In this document: positions 33,984-42,660 of the stretch, in pieces | How the letters are laid out: each line of letters begins with the position of its first letter | How positions within the stretch are numbered: the first letter of the stretch is position 1 | Assembly (NCBI RefSeq): GCF_008330945.1 | Contig: NZ_CP043489.1 | Location: 3,545,501 to 3,609,500, forward strand | Length of the DNA stretch: 64,000 nucleotides | Reading direction: 5' to 3' | DNA from: Labrys sp. KNU-23 | GTDB taxonomy: Bacteria; Pseudomonadota; Alphaproteobacteria; Rhizobiales; Labraceae | Notes under the pieces: generated by a model | The model's database searches: none | Told to the model about the DNA's origin: nothing | Seen by the model: only the letters and a program-made list of their open reading frames with translations | Translations under genes and position numbers: made by a program

Positions 33984-36185
33984 ATGAACAATTTCCGCTT
34001 CGATGTCGACGGCGACGGCATCGCCCTCGCCACCTGGGATATGCCGGGCCGCTCGATGAACGTCATCACCGTGGAGGTGATGGAAGAACTCGGCCAGATT
34101 CTGGAGCGCGTCACCGCCGATGCCGCCATCAAGGGCTGCGTCATCGCCTCGGGCAAGGATGCCTTTTCCGGCGGCGCCGACCTCACCATGCTCGAGGGCA
34201 TGGGCCAGCGCTACGCCAAGGCACGGGCCGAGCTCGGCGAGGACAAGGCGATGGAGACCTTCTTCGCCGAGAGCCGTTTCCTGTCCCAGCTCTATCGCCG
34301 CATCGAGACCGCGGGCAAGCCCTTCGCCGCCGCGATCAATGGCGTCTGTCTGGGCGGCGCCTTCGAGCTTACCCTGGCCTGCCACTATCGCGTCGGCGCC
34401 TCCGACAATGACAAGGCCCGCGTCGGCTTGCCTGAAGTCAAGGTGGGCCTGTTCCCCGGTGCCGGCGGCACCACCCGCGTGTCCCGCCTGATGAAGCCGG
34501 ACCAGGCCCTGCAGATGCTGCTCAAGGGTGACCAGCTGCGTATCAGCCAGGCCCAGAAGATGGGCCTCCTGCACGCCGTCGCGCCGCGCGAGGAACTGGT
34601 GGCCAAGGCCAAGGAATGGATCAGGGATGGCGGCTCGCCCGTGGCGCCCTGGGATGTGGAAGGCTTCCGCCTGCCCGCAGGTCCTGTTTATTCTAAGGCC
34701 GGCATGATGGTGTTTCCGCCGGCCAACGCACTCTATCGCCGCGAGACCTACGACAATTATCCCGCGGCCCGGGCCATTCTGCAGACCGTCTATGAGGGCC
34801 TCCAGCTACCCTTCGACCGCGCGCTGACGGTGGAATCGCGCTATTTCGCCCATGTGCTGCGCTCGATCGAGGCGCGCTCGATGATCCGCACTTTGTTCGT
34901 CTCCATGCAGGAGCTCAACAAGGGCGCGCGCCGTCCGGCCCTGCCGCCGTCCAGTCTCAAGCGCGTCGGCGTGGTCGGCGCCGGTTTCATGGGCGCGGGC
35001 ATCGCCTATGTCTCGGCTTTGGCCGGGCTCGACGTGGTGCTTGTTGACCGCGACCAGGAAGCCGCCGACAAGGGCAAGGCCCATTCCGATGGCCTGATCA
35101 CTGGCCAGATCAAGAAGGGCCGCGCCTCGATGGCGGACAAGGAAGCCCTGCTCGGCCGCATCACCGCCACGGCCGATTTCGGCGCACTGGCCGGCGTCGA
35201 CCTCATCGTCGAGGCCGTGTTCGAGGATCGCGCCGTCAAGGCCGAGGTGATCAGGAAGATCGAGGCGGTGATCGGCAAGGACACCATCTTCGCCTCGAAC
35301 ACCTCGACGCTTCCGATCACCTCGCTGGCCGAGAATTCGGCCCGCCCCGAGCAGTTCATCGGCGTGCATTTCTTCTCGCCTGTTGACAAGATGCTGCTGG
35401 TCGAGGTGATCAAGGGCGCCAAGACCGGCGACAAGGCCATTGCCGTCGCGCTCGACTTCGTGCGCGCCATCCGGAAGACGCCGATCCTGGTCAATGACGG
35501 CCGCGGCTTCTTCGCCAATCGCTGCGTGCTCAACTATATCCGCGAAGGCCATCTGATGCTGGGCGAGGGGGTGCCGCCGGCGATGATCGAGAACGTGGCC
35601 CGCGCCGCCGGCATGCCGGTCGGGCCGCTCTCGCTCAATGACGAGGTCGCCATCGACCTGGCCTGGAAGATCCTGCAGGCTACCAAGAAGGATCTCGGCG
35701 AGGCCGCCGTCGATCCGGCGCAGGAAAAGCTGCTCGACGCCCTGCTCAACCAGCATGGCCGCCTCGGCCGCAAGAACGGCAAGGGCTTCTACGACTATCC
35801 GGCCGGCGCCTCCAAGCGGCTATGGCCGGGCCTGTCGGACCTCCAGGCGGTGAAGCTCGATCCCGATACCATCGACCAGAAGACGCTGAAGCACCGTTTC
35901 CTGGTGGTCCAGGCGCTGGAGGCGGCCCGCACGGTGGAGGACGGCATCATCACCGACATGCGCGAGGCGGATGTCGGCTCCATCCTCGGCTTCGGCTTCG
36001 CGCCCTTCACGGGGGGAGCCCTGTCCTATATCGACGGCATGGGCAGCAAGGCTTTCGTGGCCCTGTGCGACAAGCTCGCAGCCGCCTACGGCCCGCGCTT
36101 CCAGCCCAACAAGCTGCTGCGCGACATGGCCGTCAAGGACGAGCGTTTCTACCAGCGCTTCAAGCCTGAAAAGAAAGCGGCGTAA
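33984..36185 (+). CDS. FadB-like 3-hydroxyacyl-CoA dehydrogenase/enoyl-CoA hydratase
   Basis: A 733-residue bifunctional beta-oxidation protein. Residues about 1-200 are an enoyl-CoA hydratase/isomerase domain (GGADLTMLEG and INGVCLGGAFELTLACHYR, oxyanion-hole loops). Residues about 320-500 are the NAD-binding 3-hydroxyacyl-CoA dehydrogenase domain (VGVVGAGFMGAGIAYVSAL), and two C-terminal helical domains follow (NRCVLNYIREGHLMLGEGV, GNGKGFYDYP-type KNGKGFYDYP). Length and order match the FadJ/FadB class. A REPIN starts 5 bp after the stop. Confidence 0.95.
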   Translation: MNNFRFDVDGDGIALATWDMPGRSMNVITVEVMEELGQILERVTADAAIKGCVIASGKDAFSGGADLTMLEGMGQRYAKARAELGEDKAMETFFAESRFLSQLYRRIETAGKPFAAAINGVCLGGAFELTLACHYRVGASDNDKARVGLPEVKVGLFPGAGGTTRVSRLMKPDQALQMLLKGDQLRISQAQKMGLLHAVAPREELVAKAKEWIRDGGSPVAPWDVEGFRLPAGPVYSKAGMMVFPPANALYRRETYDNYPAARAILQTVYEGLQLPFDRALTVESRYFAHVLRSIEARSMIRTLFVSMQELNKGARRPALPPSSLKRVGVVGAGFMGAGIAYVSALAGLDVVLVDRDQEAADKGKAHSDGLITGQIKKGRASMADKEALLGRITATADFGALAGVDLIVEAVFEDRAVKAEVIRKIEAVIGKDTIFASNTSTLPITSLAENSARPEQFIGVHFFSPVDKMLLVEVIKGAKTGDKAIAVALDFVRAIRKTPILVNDGRGFFANRCVLNYIREGHLMLGEGVPPAMIENVARAAGMPVGPLSLNDEVAIDLAWKILQATKKDLGEAAVDPAQEKLLDALLNQHGRLGRKNGKGFYDYPAGASKRLWPGLSDLQAVKLDPDTIDQKTLKHRFLVVQALEAARTVEDGIITDMREADVGSILGFGFAPFTGGALSYIDGMGSKAFVALCDKLAAAYGPRFQPNKLLRDMAVKDERFYQRFKPEKKAA

Positions 36186-36190
36186 GGAGA

Positions 36191-36279
36191 TCCTGGGATC
36201 GCAGGCATCCCTGCCTGCTCTTCCCATCCATCAAGCGTTGCGTTTCCAAGTGCAGGCAAGGATGCCTGCGATCCCAGGA
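36191..36279. repeat. REPIN upstream of the RAYT gene
   Basis: Perfect 20-bp arms (36191-36210 and 36260-36279; TCCTGGGATCGCAGGCATCC and complement) form a long hairpin. Its right end AGGAA lies 7-8 bp before the transposase ATG, so the repeat itself supplies the ribosome binding site. Confidence 0.92.
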
Positions 36280-36287
36280 AAGCCTCA

Positions 36288-36864
36288 ATGTCCGCTCCGC
36301 GCCCGGAATGGCACTCGAGGGGCTATCTTCCTCACTGGGAAGCCGGCGAGGCACCGCAGGCGATCTGTTTTCGTCTCGCCGATTCCTTGCCGGCCAGCGC
36401 AGTCAAAAGGCTGCTTGCCGATCTCGACGGCTTGCCGGAAAGCGAAGCGAAGGACAAGCGCAGGCGGGGTTTGGAGGCGCTGCTCGATCAGGGCTACGGC
36501 GAGGCTTATCTACGTCGTGCCGACCTTGGTTCAATCGTTCAGAACGCCCTGCTTTTCTTCGATAATATTCGCTATCGCCTGCATGCCTGGTGCGTGATGC
36601 CCAATCATGTCCACGCGCTGGTTACGCCGATAGATGAAAATCAGCTGTCGGCACTCGTCCATTCCTGGAAATCCTATACGGCCCAGCGGATCAACCAGAT
36701 TTTTGGGGCGGAAGGGTGTCGTCTGGTATGTCGAGTATTACGACCGCAGGATCCGCGATGAGAGGCACTTCGAGACCGCGCGCTTCTATATCGAGCAGAA
36801 TCCGGTGACGGCCGGTTTGTGCCGAACGGCACCGGATTGGGCGTTTTCTAGCGCATCGCGTTGA
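36288..36864 (+). pseudogene. REP-associated tyrosine transposase (RAYT), frameshifted
   Basis: A Y1/IS200-like transposase domain. The start region (EWHSRGYLPHWE) and the HUH motif in AWCVMPNHVHALVTP are typical, and the candidate catalytic Tyr is in WKSYTAQRIN. After QIFG the frame is lost: removing one G of the GGGG run at 36705-36708 restores the expected RKGVVWYVEYYDRRIRDERHF...YIEQNPVTAGL ending at 36864, whereas the uncorrected frame stops at 36761. The gene is either recently inactivated, subject to frameshifting, or carries a sequencing error. It is flanked by two copies of its presumed REP substrate. Confidence 0.88.
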
Positions 36865-36871
36865 GCATCTT

Positions 36872-36956
36872 CTGGGATCGCAGGCATCCCTGCCTGCTCT
36901 TCCTCTCTTGCAAGCGCAGCGTTTCCAAGAGCAGGCAGGGATGCCTGCGATCCCAG
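36872..36956. repeat. REPIN downstream of the RAYT gene
   Basis: Perfect 30-bp arms (36872-36901 and 36927-36956) enclose a 25-nt loop. It ends 2 bp before the pyrD stop codon on the other strand, so it may also serve as the 3' hairpin of pyrD. Confidence 0.93.
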
Positions 36957-36958
36957 AA

Positions 36959-37963
36959 TTACCGCAGCCCTTTCTTGATCTGCCGGATCAGGCCGGGGCC
37001 CTTGTAGACCAGGCTCGAATAGAGCTGCACCAAGGTGGCGCCGGCCGCGAGCTTGGCCTTGGCGGTCTCGGCCGAATGGATGCCGCCGACCCCGATCAGC
37101 GGGAAACGGCCGCCGACACGCCGCGCCGTTTCGGCCAGGACCTGGGTGGAGAGCTCGAACAAGGGCGCGCCCGACAGGCCGCCGGCTTCCTTGGCCGTCT
37201 CGCTCTCCCTGAGCGTCTCGGGCCTGGAGATCGTGGTGTTGGAGACGATCATGCCGTCGAGCTTGTGGGCGAGGGCGCGGTCGACGATGTCGTCGAGCTC
37301 GAACATGCTGACGTCGGGGGCGATCTTGAGGAGCAGTGGGCGACGCGGCCCGATGAGCGCTGCCGTATCGCGCGCCTCCACCGCACGGGCCAGCAATTCG
37401 TCGAGCGCCTCGCGCTTCTGCAGATTGCGCAGGCCCGGCGTGTTGGGCGAGGAAATGTTGAGGGTGAAATAGGAAGCGACGGGGGCGAAGACGATGATGC
37501 CGGCGGCATAGTCGGCGGCCTTGTCCTCGCTGTCCTTGTTGGCACCGACATTGACGCCGAGAATGCCCCGGCCCTTGCGGGCCTTGAGCCTGGCCAAGAC
37601 GGCGGCATGGCCCTGGTTGTTGAAGCCGAATCGATTGATCACGCCCTCGTCCGCCGGCAGGCGAAACAGGCGGGGGCGGGGATTGCCCTCCTGTGGCCTC
37701 GGCGTGACGCTGCCAATCTCCACGAAGCCGAAGCCGAGCTTGAACAGGGGATCGACGACCTCGGCATTCTTGTCGAAGCCCGCAGCGACGCCGACCGGAT
37801 TGGGGAAGTCGAGCCCGAAGGCCGTCACCTTGAGCGAGGCCGGATCGGGGAGGGAAGGCGGCATCGGCAGGCTGCGCAGGGCGGAGAGGGTAGCCTCATG
37901 CGCTTGCTCGGGGTCCATCCGGAACAGGCGGGGACGGATCAGGGCAAAGGCTGCGCCGATCAT
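36959..37963 (-). CDS. pyrD: Dihydroorotate dehydrogenase (quinone), class 2
   Basis: A 334-residue FMN enzyme of pyrimidine synthesis, membrane-associated and quinone-linked. Signatures are PVGVAAGFDKNAEVV, LGFGFVEIGSVTPRPQEGNPRPRLFR, FNNQGH, TLNISSPNTPGLR (catalytic Ser region of class 2) and PLIGVGGI. I chose ATG 37963, which gives the normal class 2 N-terminus MIGAAFALIRPRLFRMDPEQAHE and overlaps the DUF952 stop by 4 bp; the longer in-frame extension has no support. Confidence 0.96.
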   Translation of the reverse strand: MIGAAFALIRPRLFRMDPEQAHEATLSALRSLPMPPSLPDPASLKVTAFGLDFPNPVGVAAGFDKNAEVVDPLFKLGFGFVEIGSVTPRPQEGNPRPRLFRLPADEGVINRFGFNNQGHAAVLARLKARKGRGILGVNVGANKDSEDKAADYAAGIIVFAPVASYFTLNISSPNTPGLRNLQKREALDELLARAVEARDTAALIGPRRPLLLKIAPDVSMFELDDIVDRALAHKLDGMIVSNTTISRPETLRESETAKEAGGLSGAPLFELSTQVLAETARRVGGRFPLIGVGGIHSAETAKAKLAAGATLVQLYSSLVYKGPGLIRQIKKGLR

Positions 37964-38319
37964 GGCTGCCCGCTCGACAGGAACTCGAGCGGGAAGACAT
38001 GGTGGCCGTCCGCTCCGAGCGGCAGGGGCGCCGTCCATTCGACCAAGTCGAGGGGCAGGGCGGCATAAAGATGTGGGAACAGGGCACCGCCGCGCGAGAC
38101 TTCCCATTTGAGAGCCTCGCCCAGCCTGTCAGCCTCGACGGCAGCGAGAATGAGATCGTCCTGCCCGGCGAAATGCCGGGCGGCCGTCTCCTGCGCGGTC
38201 TCGGCGGAGGAAAAATGGATGTAGCCGTCCTGGACATCGATGGGGGCCCCATCGAAGCGCCCGCTGGCCTCGGCATTGCGCCATTGTTGCGCCGTCAAGA
38301 TCTTGTAGATGAGCGCCAT
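37960..38319 (-). CDS. DUF952 family protein
   Basis: A 119-residue protein of the DUF952 family, start 38319 after CAGGAGG. Typical stretches are MALIYKILTAQQWRNAE, DVQDGYIHFSSAETAQETAARHF and KWEVSRGGALFPHLYAALPL. The function is not established; family members have an ADP-ribosyl-transferase-like fold by annotation. It is translationally coupled to pyrD (4-bp overlap), a frequent pairing in this order. Confidence 0.9.
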   Translation of the reverse strand: MALIYKILTAQQWRNAEASGRFDGAPIDVQDGYIHFSSAETAQETAARHFAGQDDLILAAVEADRLGEALKWEVSRGGALFPHLYAALPLDLVEWTAPLPLGADGHHVFPLEFLSSGQP

Positions 38320-38744
38320 AGGTCCTCCTGCCGTGCCCAGAGCGTTTGGCGATTGGCTTGAATAGCCAAGTATCGCAAAACGCCCCAGGGAACGTCTCCT
38401 ACAAGGCGCCGAGGTTTTACGAAAGGGTCTGTCCGCCGCTGTCTGCATGGTTTTTCCACGCCCTGCACGGCATCGATGCTTGAATGCGCCACGACAATGA
38501 CGGATTGACGCCTTGTTCATGCCTTTCGCGCAGCGGAAAGCAGGAGGGAATTCCGATGGTAACCGTTGTTAACCCAACGCTGCTATGACGGGTCTGATTG
38601 CAGGAACGTTTTGTGATCTGGCGGCGTCGCCAAAAATCGCAATGACGCTAGAGCCAATCCGTTGGATTGGCGGGAAACGATGAGTTGGTGCAAGGCAGCG
38701 TTCACGCATGAATAAGCTTTGCTCTGGAGTTTTGGAAGGCAAGG
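38320..38744. other. Non-coding region between DUF952 and PBP1A genes
   Basis: This 425-bp stretch holds the divergent promoter regions. I see no convincing gene. GGTAACCGTTGTTAACC (38558-38574) is an imperfect inverted repeat that may be regulatory. Several short hairpins (for example CCAATCCGTTGGATTGG near 38654) are present. The N-acetylmuramoyl-alanine amidase often found upstream of PBP1A in this order is absent. Confidence 0.5.
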
Positions 38745-40985
38745 ATGGCGCAAGGGCAGCGGCGCATGGTTGAACGGGTCGAGCCGCGTTTCGAACCGGA
38801 AACGGGTGAGGAAGCCGATCAGGGCGATACGTTTCGCCTGACGCGGGAAGATCGCCCCGCGCCCACACCGCTGGAGCAACGCGACCGCGCGCCCTCGCGC
38901 GCCAAGGCCGTGCGTTCGAAAAAAGGCTGGAGCCTTTTTGGCGGTTCCTCCTCTCGAAGCGGTGGTGGTTCGTCCCGCCGCGGGGGAGGCGGTGGCGGTT
39001 CGGGCAGCGGCGGGCGCAAGCCCAAGCGCCGGCGCTCCATGCTCTACCGCTTGACCTATTGGTCCTTCGTGCTGTGCATGTGGGGCCTGCTCGGCGTCGG
39101 CGGCGTGGTGGCCTGGTATGCCGCCAATTTGCCGCCGATCCAGAATCTGGAAGTGCCGCCGCGGCCACCCAACGTGAAGATCGTCTCGGCTGATGGCACT
39201 GTGCTTGCCAATCAGGGCGAAATGGGCGGCGCTGCCGTCTCGCTCAAGGATTTGCCCAAATATGTGCCTCTGGCCTTCGTCGCCATCGAGGACCGGCGCT
39301 TCTATTCCCATTATGGCGTCGATCCGCAGGGCCTGGCCCGCGCCGGCTATGTCTATCTCACCACCCATCGCCTGACCCAGGGTGGCTCGACGCTGACCCA
39401 GCAGCTGGCCAAGAACGTCTTCCTGACGCCGGAACGCAGCCTGCGCCGCAAGATCCAGGAAGCGATCCTCGCCGTCTATCTCGAACGCAAATTCTCCAAG
39501 AACCAGATCCTGGAGATGTATATCAACCGCGTCTATTTCGGCGCGGGTGCCTATGGCATCGAGGCGGCGGCGCAGCGTTATTTCCGCAAGCCCGCCAAGA
39601 ATCTCACCATCGCCGAAGCCGCCACCCTGGCCGGCCTGGTCAAGGCTCCGTCCTCGCTCGACCCGACCAAGAACCCCAAGGGCGCGCATGACCGTGCCCA
39701 GCTCGTGCTCGACGCCATGGTCGATACCGGCGCTATCTCGGCGCAGGACGAGAAGACGGCCCTGGCCACGCCGGTCAAGGTTTCCAAACTCGCGGTCCGT
39801 TCCTCGGGCAATTATCCGGCAGACTGGATCTCCAACCAGCTCAGTGATCTCACCGGTCCGCTCGACACCGACGTGGTGGTGGAGACCACCATCGACGCCA
39901 AGCTGCAGAACCTCGCCGAGCAGTCCCTGCGCCAGGGCCTCGACAAGTCCGGCGGCAAGCTGCGCGTGAGCCAGGGCGCCCTGGTCGCGATGGATCCCGA
40001 CGGCGCTGTCAGGGCCATGGTGGGCGGGCGCTCCTATGCTGAGAGCCAGTTCAATCGGGCGATCTCGGCCTATCGCCAGCCCGGCTCCACCTTCAAGCCT
40101 TTCGTCTATCTCGCTGCGCTGATGAATGGCGCCACGCCCGAAACCGTACGTGACGATGCGCCGATCACCCTGGCGGGCTGGAGCCCGAAGGACTTCTCGC
40201 GTGAATATCGCGGACCGGTATCGCTGACCACGGCGCTCGCCCTTTCGCTCAACACGGTGGCGGTGCGCCTGTGCGCCGAAGTGGGCCCCAAGGCGGTGGT
40301 GGCGGTTGCCCACAGCCTCGGCATCAATTCCAATCTCGAGCCCAACCCCTCCATCGCGCTCGGTACTTCGGAAGTCACACCGCTGGAGATCACCTCGGCC
40401 TATGCCACTTTCGCCAATGGCGGGCGCATGGTGATCCCCTATGTGGTCAAGAGCATCAAGACCGAGAAGGGCAAGGTGCTGTTCCAGCGCCAGGCTCCCG
40501 GCAATCAGCGCGTCATCGAGGACGACAAGGTCGGCATGATGAATGCGATGATGAGCCAGACACTGACGGTCGGCACCGCGCGCAAATATGGCCTGCCGGG
40601 CTGGCAATCGGCCGGCAAGAGCGGCACCAGCCAGAACTATCGCGATGCCTGGTTCATCGGCTACACCAGCCACATGGTAACCGCCGTCTGGCTCGGCAAT
40701 GACGACGGCACCTCCACCTCGCGCATGACCGGCGGCAGCCTGCCGGCGCAGATCTGGAACGAGTTCATGCGCGGTGCCCATAAGGGCGTGCCGCCGGCGC
40801 CGCTGCCGGGTCGTCCGTGGGTGCGCGAGGCGCCGCCGCCGGAGGACGTCATCGCGCAGCAGCCGCAATTCGACGGCGCACCGGAGGACCAGCCGGTGGC
40901 TGTCGAGCCGGTGATGACCGCCAATGCGCCGCGCAACACTGGCCGGCCGATCGCGGACTGGCTGAACCGGGTGCTGGGGCGGTAA
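38745..40985 (+). CDS. Penicillin-binding protein 1A
   Basis: A 746-residue bifunctional peptidoglycan synthase. The cytoplasmic tail (residues 1-97) is highly charged with a Ser/Gly-rich block at 67-90, then one membrane helix (about 103-127). The glycosyltransferase domain has the catalytic Glu182 in AIEDRRFYSHYG and GGSTLTQQLAKN. The transpeptidase has Ser448-Thr-Phe-Lys451, Ser501-Leu-Asn503 and Lys625-Ser-Gly-Thr, an SGT variant of the KTG box. The C-terminus is Pro-rich. All catalytic boxes are intact. Confidence 0.93.
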   Translation: MAQGQRRMVERVEPRFEPETGEEADQGDTFRLTREDRPAPTPLEQRDRAPSRAKAVRSKKGWSLFGGSSSRSGGGSSRRGGGGGGSGSGGRKPKRRRSMLYRLTYWSFVLCMWGLLGVGGVVAWYAANLPPIQNLEVPPRPPNVKIVSADGTVLANQGEMGGAAVSLKDLPKYVPLAFVAIEDRRFYSHYGVDPQGLARAGYVYLTTHRLTQGGSTLTQQLAKNVFLTPERSLRRKIQEAILAVYLERKFSKNQILEMYINRVYFGAGAYGIEAAAQRYFRKPAKNLTIAEAATLAGLVKAPSSLDPTKNPKGAHDRAQLVLDAMVDTGAISAQDEKTALATPVKVSKLAVRSSGNYPADWISNQLSDLTGPLDTDVVVETTIDAKLQNLAEQSLRQGLDKSGGKLRVSQGALVAMDPDGAVRAMVGGRSYAESQFNRAISAYRQPGSTFKPFVYLAALMNGATPETVRDDAPITLAGWSPKDFSREYRGPVSLTTALALSLNTVAVRLCAEVGPKAVVAVAHSLGINSNLEPNPSIALGTSEVTPLEITSAYATFANGGRMVIPYVVKSIKTEKGKVLFQRQAPGNQRVIEDDKVGMMNAMMSQTLTVGTARKYGLPGWQSAGKSGTSQNYRDAWFIGYTSHMVTAVWLGNDDGTSTSRMTGGSLPAQIWNEFMRGAHKGVPPAPLPGRPWVREAPPPEDVIAQQPQFDGAPEDQPVAVEPVMTANAPRNTGRPIADWLNRVLGR

Positions 40986-40990
40986 GTTTG

Positions 40991-41012
40991 GGGGCGGGTC
41001 TTCAGACCCCGC
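40991..41012 (+). terminator. Hairpin downstream of the PBP1A gene
   Basis: GCGGGTC (40994-41000) pairs with GACCCCGC around TTCA, with a one-base bulge. It begins about 10 bp after the stop codon and has the same design as the hairpin at 8069. A weak T-containing tail follows, so termination is plausible. Confidence 0.5.
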
Positions 41013-41053
41013 TTGTTCAAGGTCTTTCGAACAACTTCGGGAAAGATCGGGAC

Positions 41054-41202
41054 AGGGCAGTGTGACCCCTCATCCGCCTGCCGGCACCTTCTCCCGCAAG
41101 GGGAGAAGGGAATCGTTTTTCAATGCGTAGCGCTACCCACTCGCCTTCTCCCCCTGCGGGAGAAGGTGCCCCAAGGGGGCGGATGAGGGGTCGCACTGCC
41201 CT
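41054..41202. repeat. Large intergenic inverted repeat (CCCTCATCCGCC...CTTCTCCC family)
   Basis: The left arm begins AGGGCAGTGTGACCCCTC at 41054 and the right arm ends GAGGGGTCGCACTGCCCT at 41202, with inner arms CACCTTCTCCCGCA and GCGGGAGAAGGTGC. This element type is widely scattered in Rhizobiales. It separates the convergent PBP1A and YraN genes. Confidence 0.85.
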
Positions 41203-41228
41203 ATCTGGCCTTCAGACCGGCCCTCCAA

Positions 41229-41600
41229 TCACCCCAGATCCATTTCGAACCAGTTAGCCAGGTGTCGCGGCCAGCGCCATGGCGACACGAAGACAGCGTC
41301 GAAACGCTGGGTGAGCAGGGCTTGATCGGGATGGCGCGCCAGCCAGGCCCGGGCGGCGGTGGCGATGCGCCGCTGCTGGGTGGGCGTGATCGCCTCCAGC
41401 GCCACGGCGAGGTCCGCACGCGCCTTCACCTCCACGAAGACCAGCGTACCCCCGCGGCGGGCGATCAGGTCGATCTCACCGCCCGGCACCTTGAAGCGGC
41501 GGGCGAGCAGGCGATAACCCTTGAGGCGCAGTACCCAGCCCGCTTTTGTCTCGGCATTGAGGCCGACGCGGAAGGCAGCCTGGCGTTCGAGCCTGCTCAA
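41229..41600 (-). CDS. UPF0102 (YraN) family endonuclease-like protein
   Basis: A 123-residue protein of the UPF0102 family, which has a restriction-endonuclease-like fold. The core reads GYRLLARRFKVPGGEIDLIARRGGTLVFVEVKAR, with the E-I-D and E-V-K residues of a PD-(D/E)XK site present. Cellular function is unknown. It overlaps the rsmI stop by 4 bp and follows it, which is the common arrangement. Confidence 0.92.
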   Translation of the reverse strand: MSRLERQAAFRVGLNAETKAGWVLRLKGYRLLARRFKVPGGEIDLIARRGGTLVFVEVKARADLAVALEAITPTQQRRIATAARAWLARHPDQALLTQRFDAVFVSPWRWPRHLANWFEMDLG

Positions 41601-42523
41601 GAGGCCCTGCTGCGGCGCTCCGAGGCCATTTCCACGGCGCGGGCATAGACGTCGCGCTTGGGCAGGCCGAGGCGGGCCGAGACCGCGGCGGCGGCATCCT
41701 TCACCGAAAGCGTCTCGAGTGCGGCGGCGAGCGAGGCTTCGATGTCGTCGGCGCTGGCCGGTTCCTCGACGGGCGGTCCGACTACCACGACGATCTCGCC
41801 CCGCGGCTCGTCGGCAATGGCAAAATCGGTGGCCAGCGACACCAGCGTACCGCGATAGACCGTCTCATAGGCCTTGGTCAGCTCCCGCGCCACGGTCGCA
41901 GCCCGGTCGCCGAGCGCGGTCGCCATGGCGGCGAGGCTGTCGGCAAGGCGCGGGCCGCTTTCGTAGAAGATCAGGGTGGCCGGAACGGTCTTGAGCTCGG
42001 CAAGGCGGTTGGACCGGGCTCCGTCCTTGTTTGGCAGGAAGCCCTCGAAGAAGAAGCGGTCGGTCGGCAGGCCTGCGACGGCAAGCGCTGCCAGCGCAGC
42101 GGAGGGGCCGGGCGCGGCGAAGACGGGAATGTTCTCTTCGATCGCTTCGCGCACCAGCTTGAAGCCGGGATCGGAGACCATGGGCGTGCCGGCATCCGAG
42201 ACCAGGGCAACGCCCTGGCCGCTGGTCAGCCGCTCCAGGATCTGGGGCCGCACGCGGGGCGCGTTGTGGTCGTTATAGGCCAGGAGCTGGGCGCTGATGC
42301 CATAATGGTTGGTGAGGCGGCTGGTGACGCGCGTATCCTCGCAGACGATGAGATCGGCGGCCGCCAGCGTGGTCAGCGCCCGCAGCGTGATGTCCGAGAG
42401 ATTGCCGATGGGCGTCGCCACCACGTGGAGACCCGGCAGCAGGGAGGGAGCGGTCAAGCGCTGGCCATGCAGCAAATAGCTGTGTTCGGCGCTGACGATG
42501 GTGGGAGAGAAATCTGGACGCAT
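41597..42523 (-). CDS. rsmI: 16S rRNA (cytidine1402-2'-O)-methyltransferase
   Basis: A 308-residue SAM-dependent enzyme that methylates C1402 of 16S rRNA. Signatures are LHVVATPIGNLSDITLRAL, DTRVTSRLTNHYGI, VALVSDAGTPMVSDPG and FYESGPRLADSL. The C-terminal 70 residues form the usual helical extension. It is coupled to yraN by a 4-bp overlap. Confidence 0.95.
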   Translation of the reverse strand: MRPDFSPTIVSAEHSYLLHGQRLTAPSLLPGLHVVATPIGNLSDITLRALTTLAAADLIVCEDTRVTSRLTNHYGISAQLLAYNDHNAPRVRPQILERLTSGQGVALVSDAGTPMVSDPGFKLVREAIEENIPVFAAPGPSAALAALAVAGLPTDRFFFEGFLPNKDGARSNRLAELKTVPATLIFYESGPRLADSLAAMATALGDRAATVARELTKAYETVYRGTLVSLATDFAIADEPRGEIVVVVGPPVEEPASADDIEASLAAALETLSVKDAAAAVSARLGLPKRDVYARAVEMASERRSRAS

Positions 42524-42660
42524 GGGGTCCTGCCTTTGCCGGCCGCGAGTCGCAATCCGCAGCCTGTCCTTCTGTGTAGCTCCCTGAGAATCAAAGGCAA
42601 GTTGATCTTCCGGCCGGGGTGATCAAGATAGAGGCATTACGCCATGAAGAGAGAGATTTC

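Noticed and set aside
36191..36956. Insertion sequence of the IS200/IS605 type
   Set aside because: The single Y1 gene has RAYT features, there is no TnpB partner, and the flanks are REPINs rather than IS ends.
38583..40868. A 761-codon minus-strand open frame opposite PBP1A
   Set aside because: PBP1A on the plus strand has every catalytic motif; the antisense frame has none.
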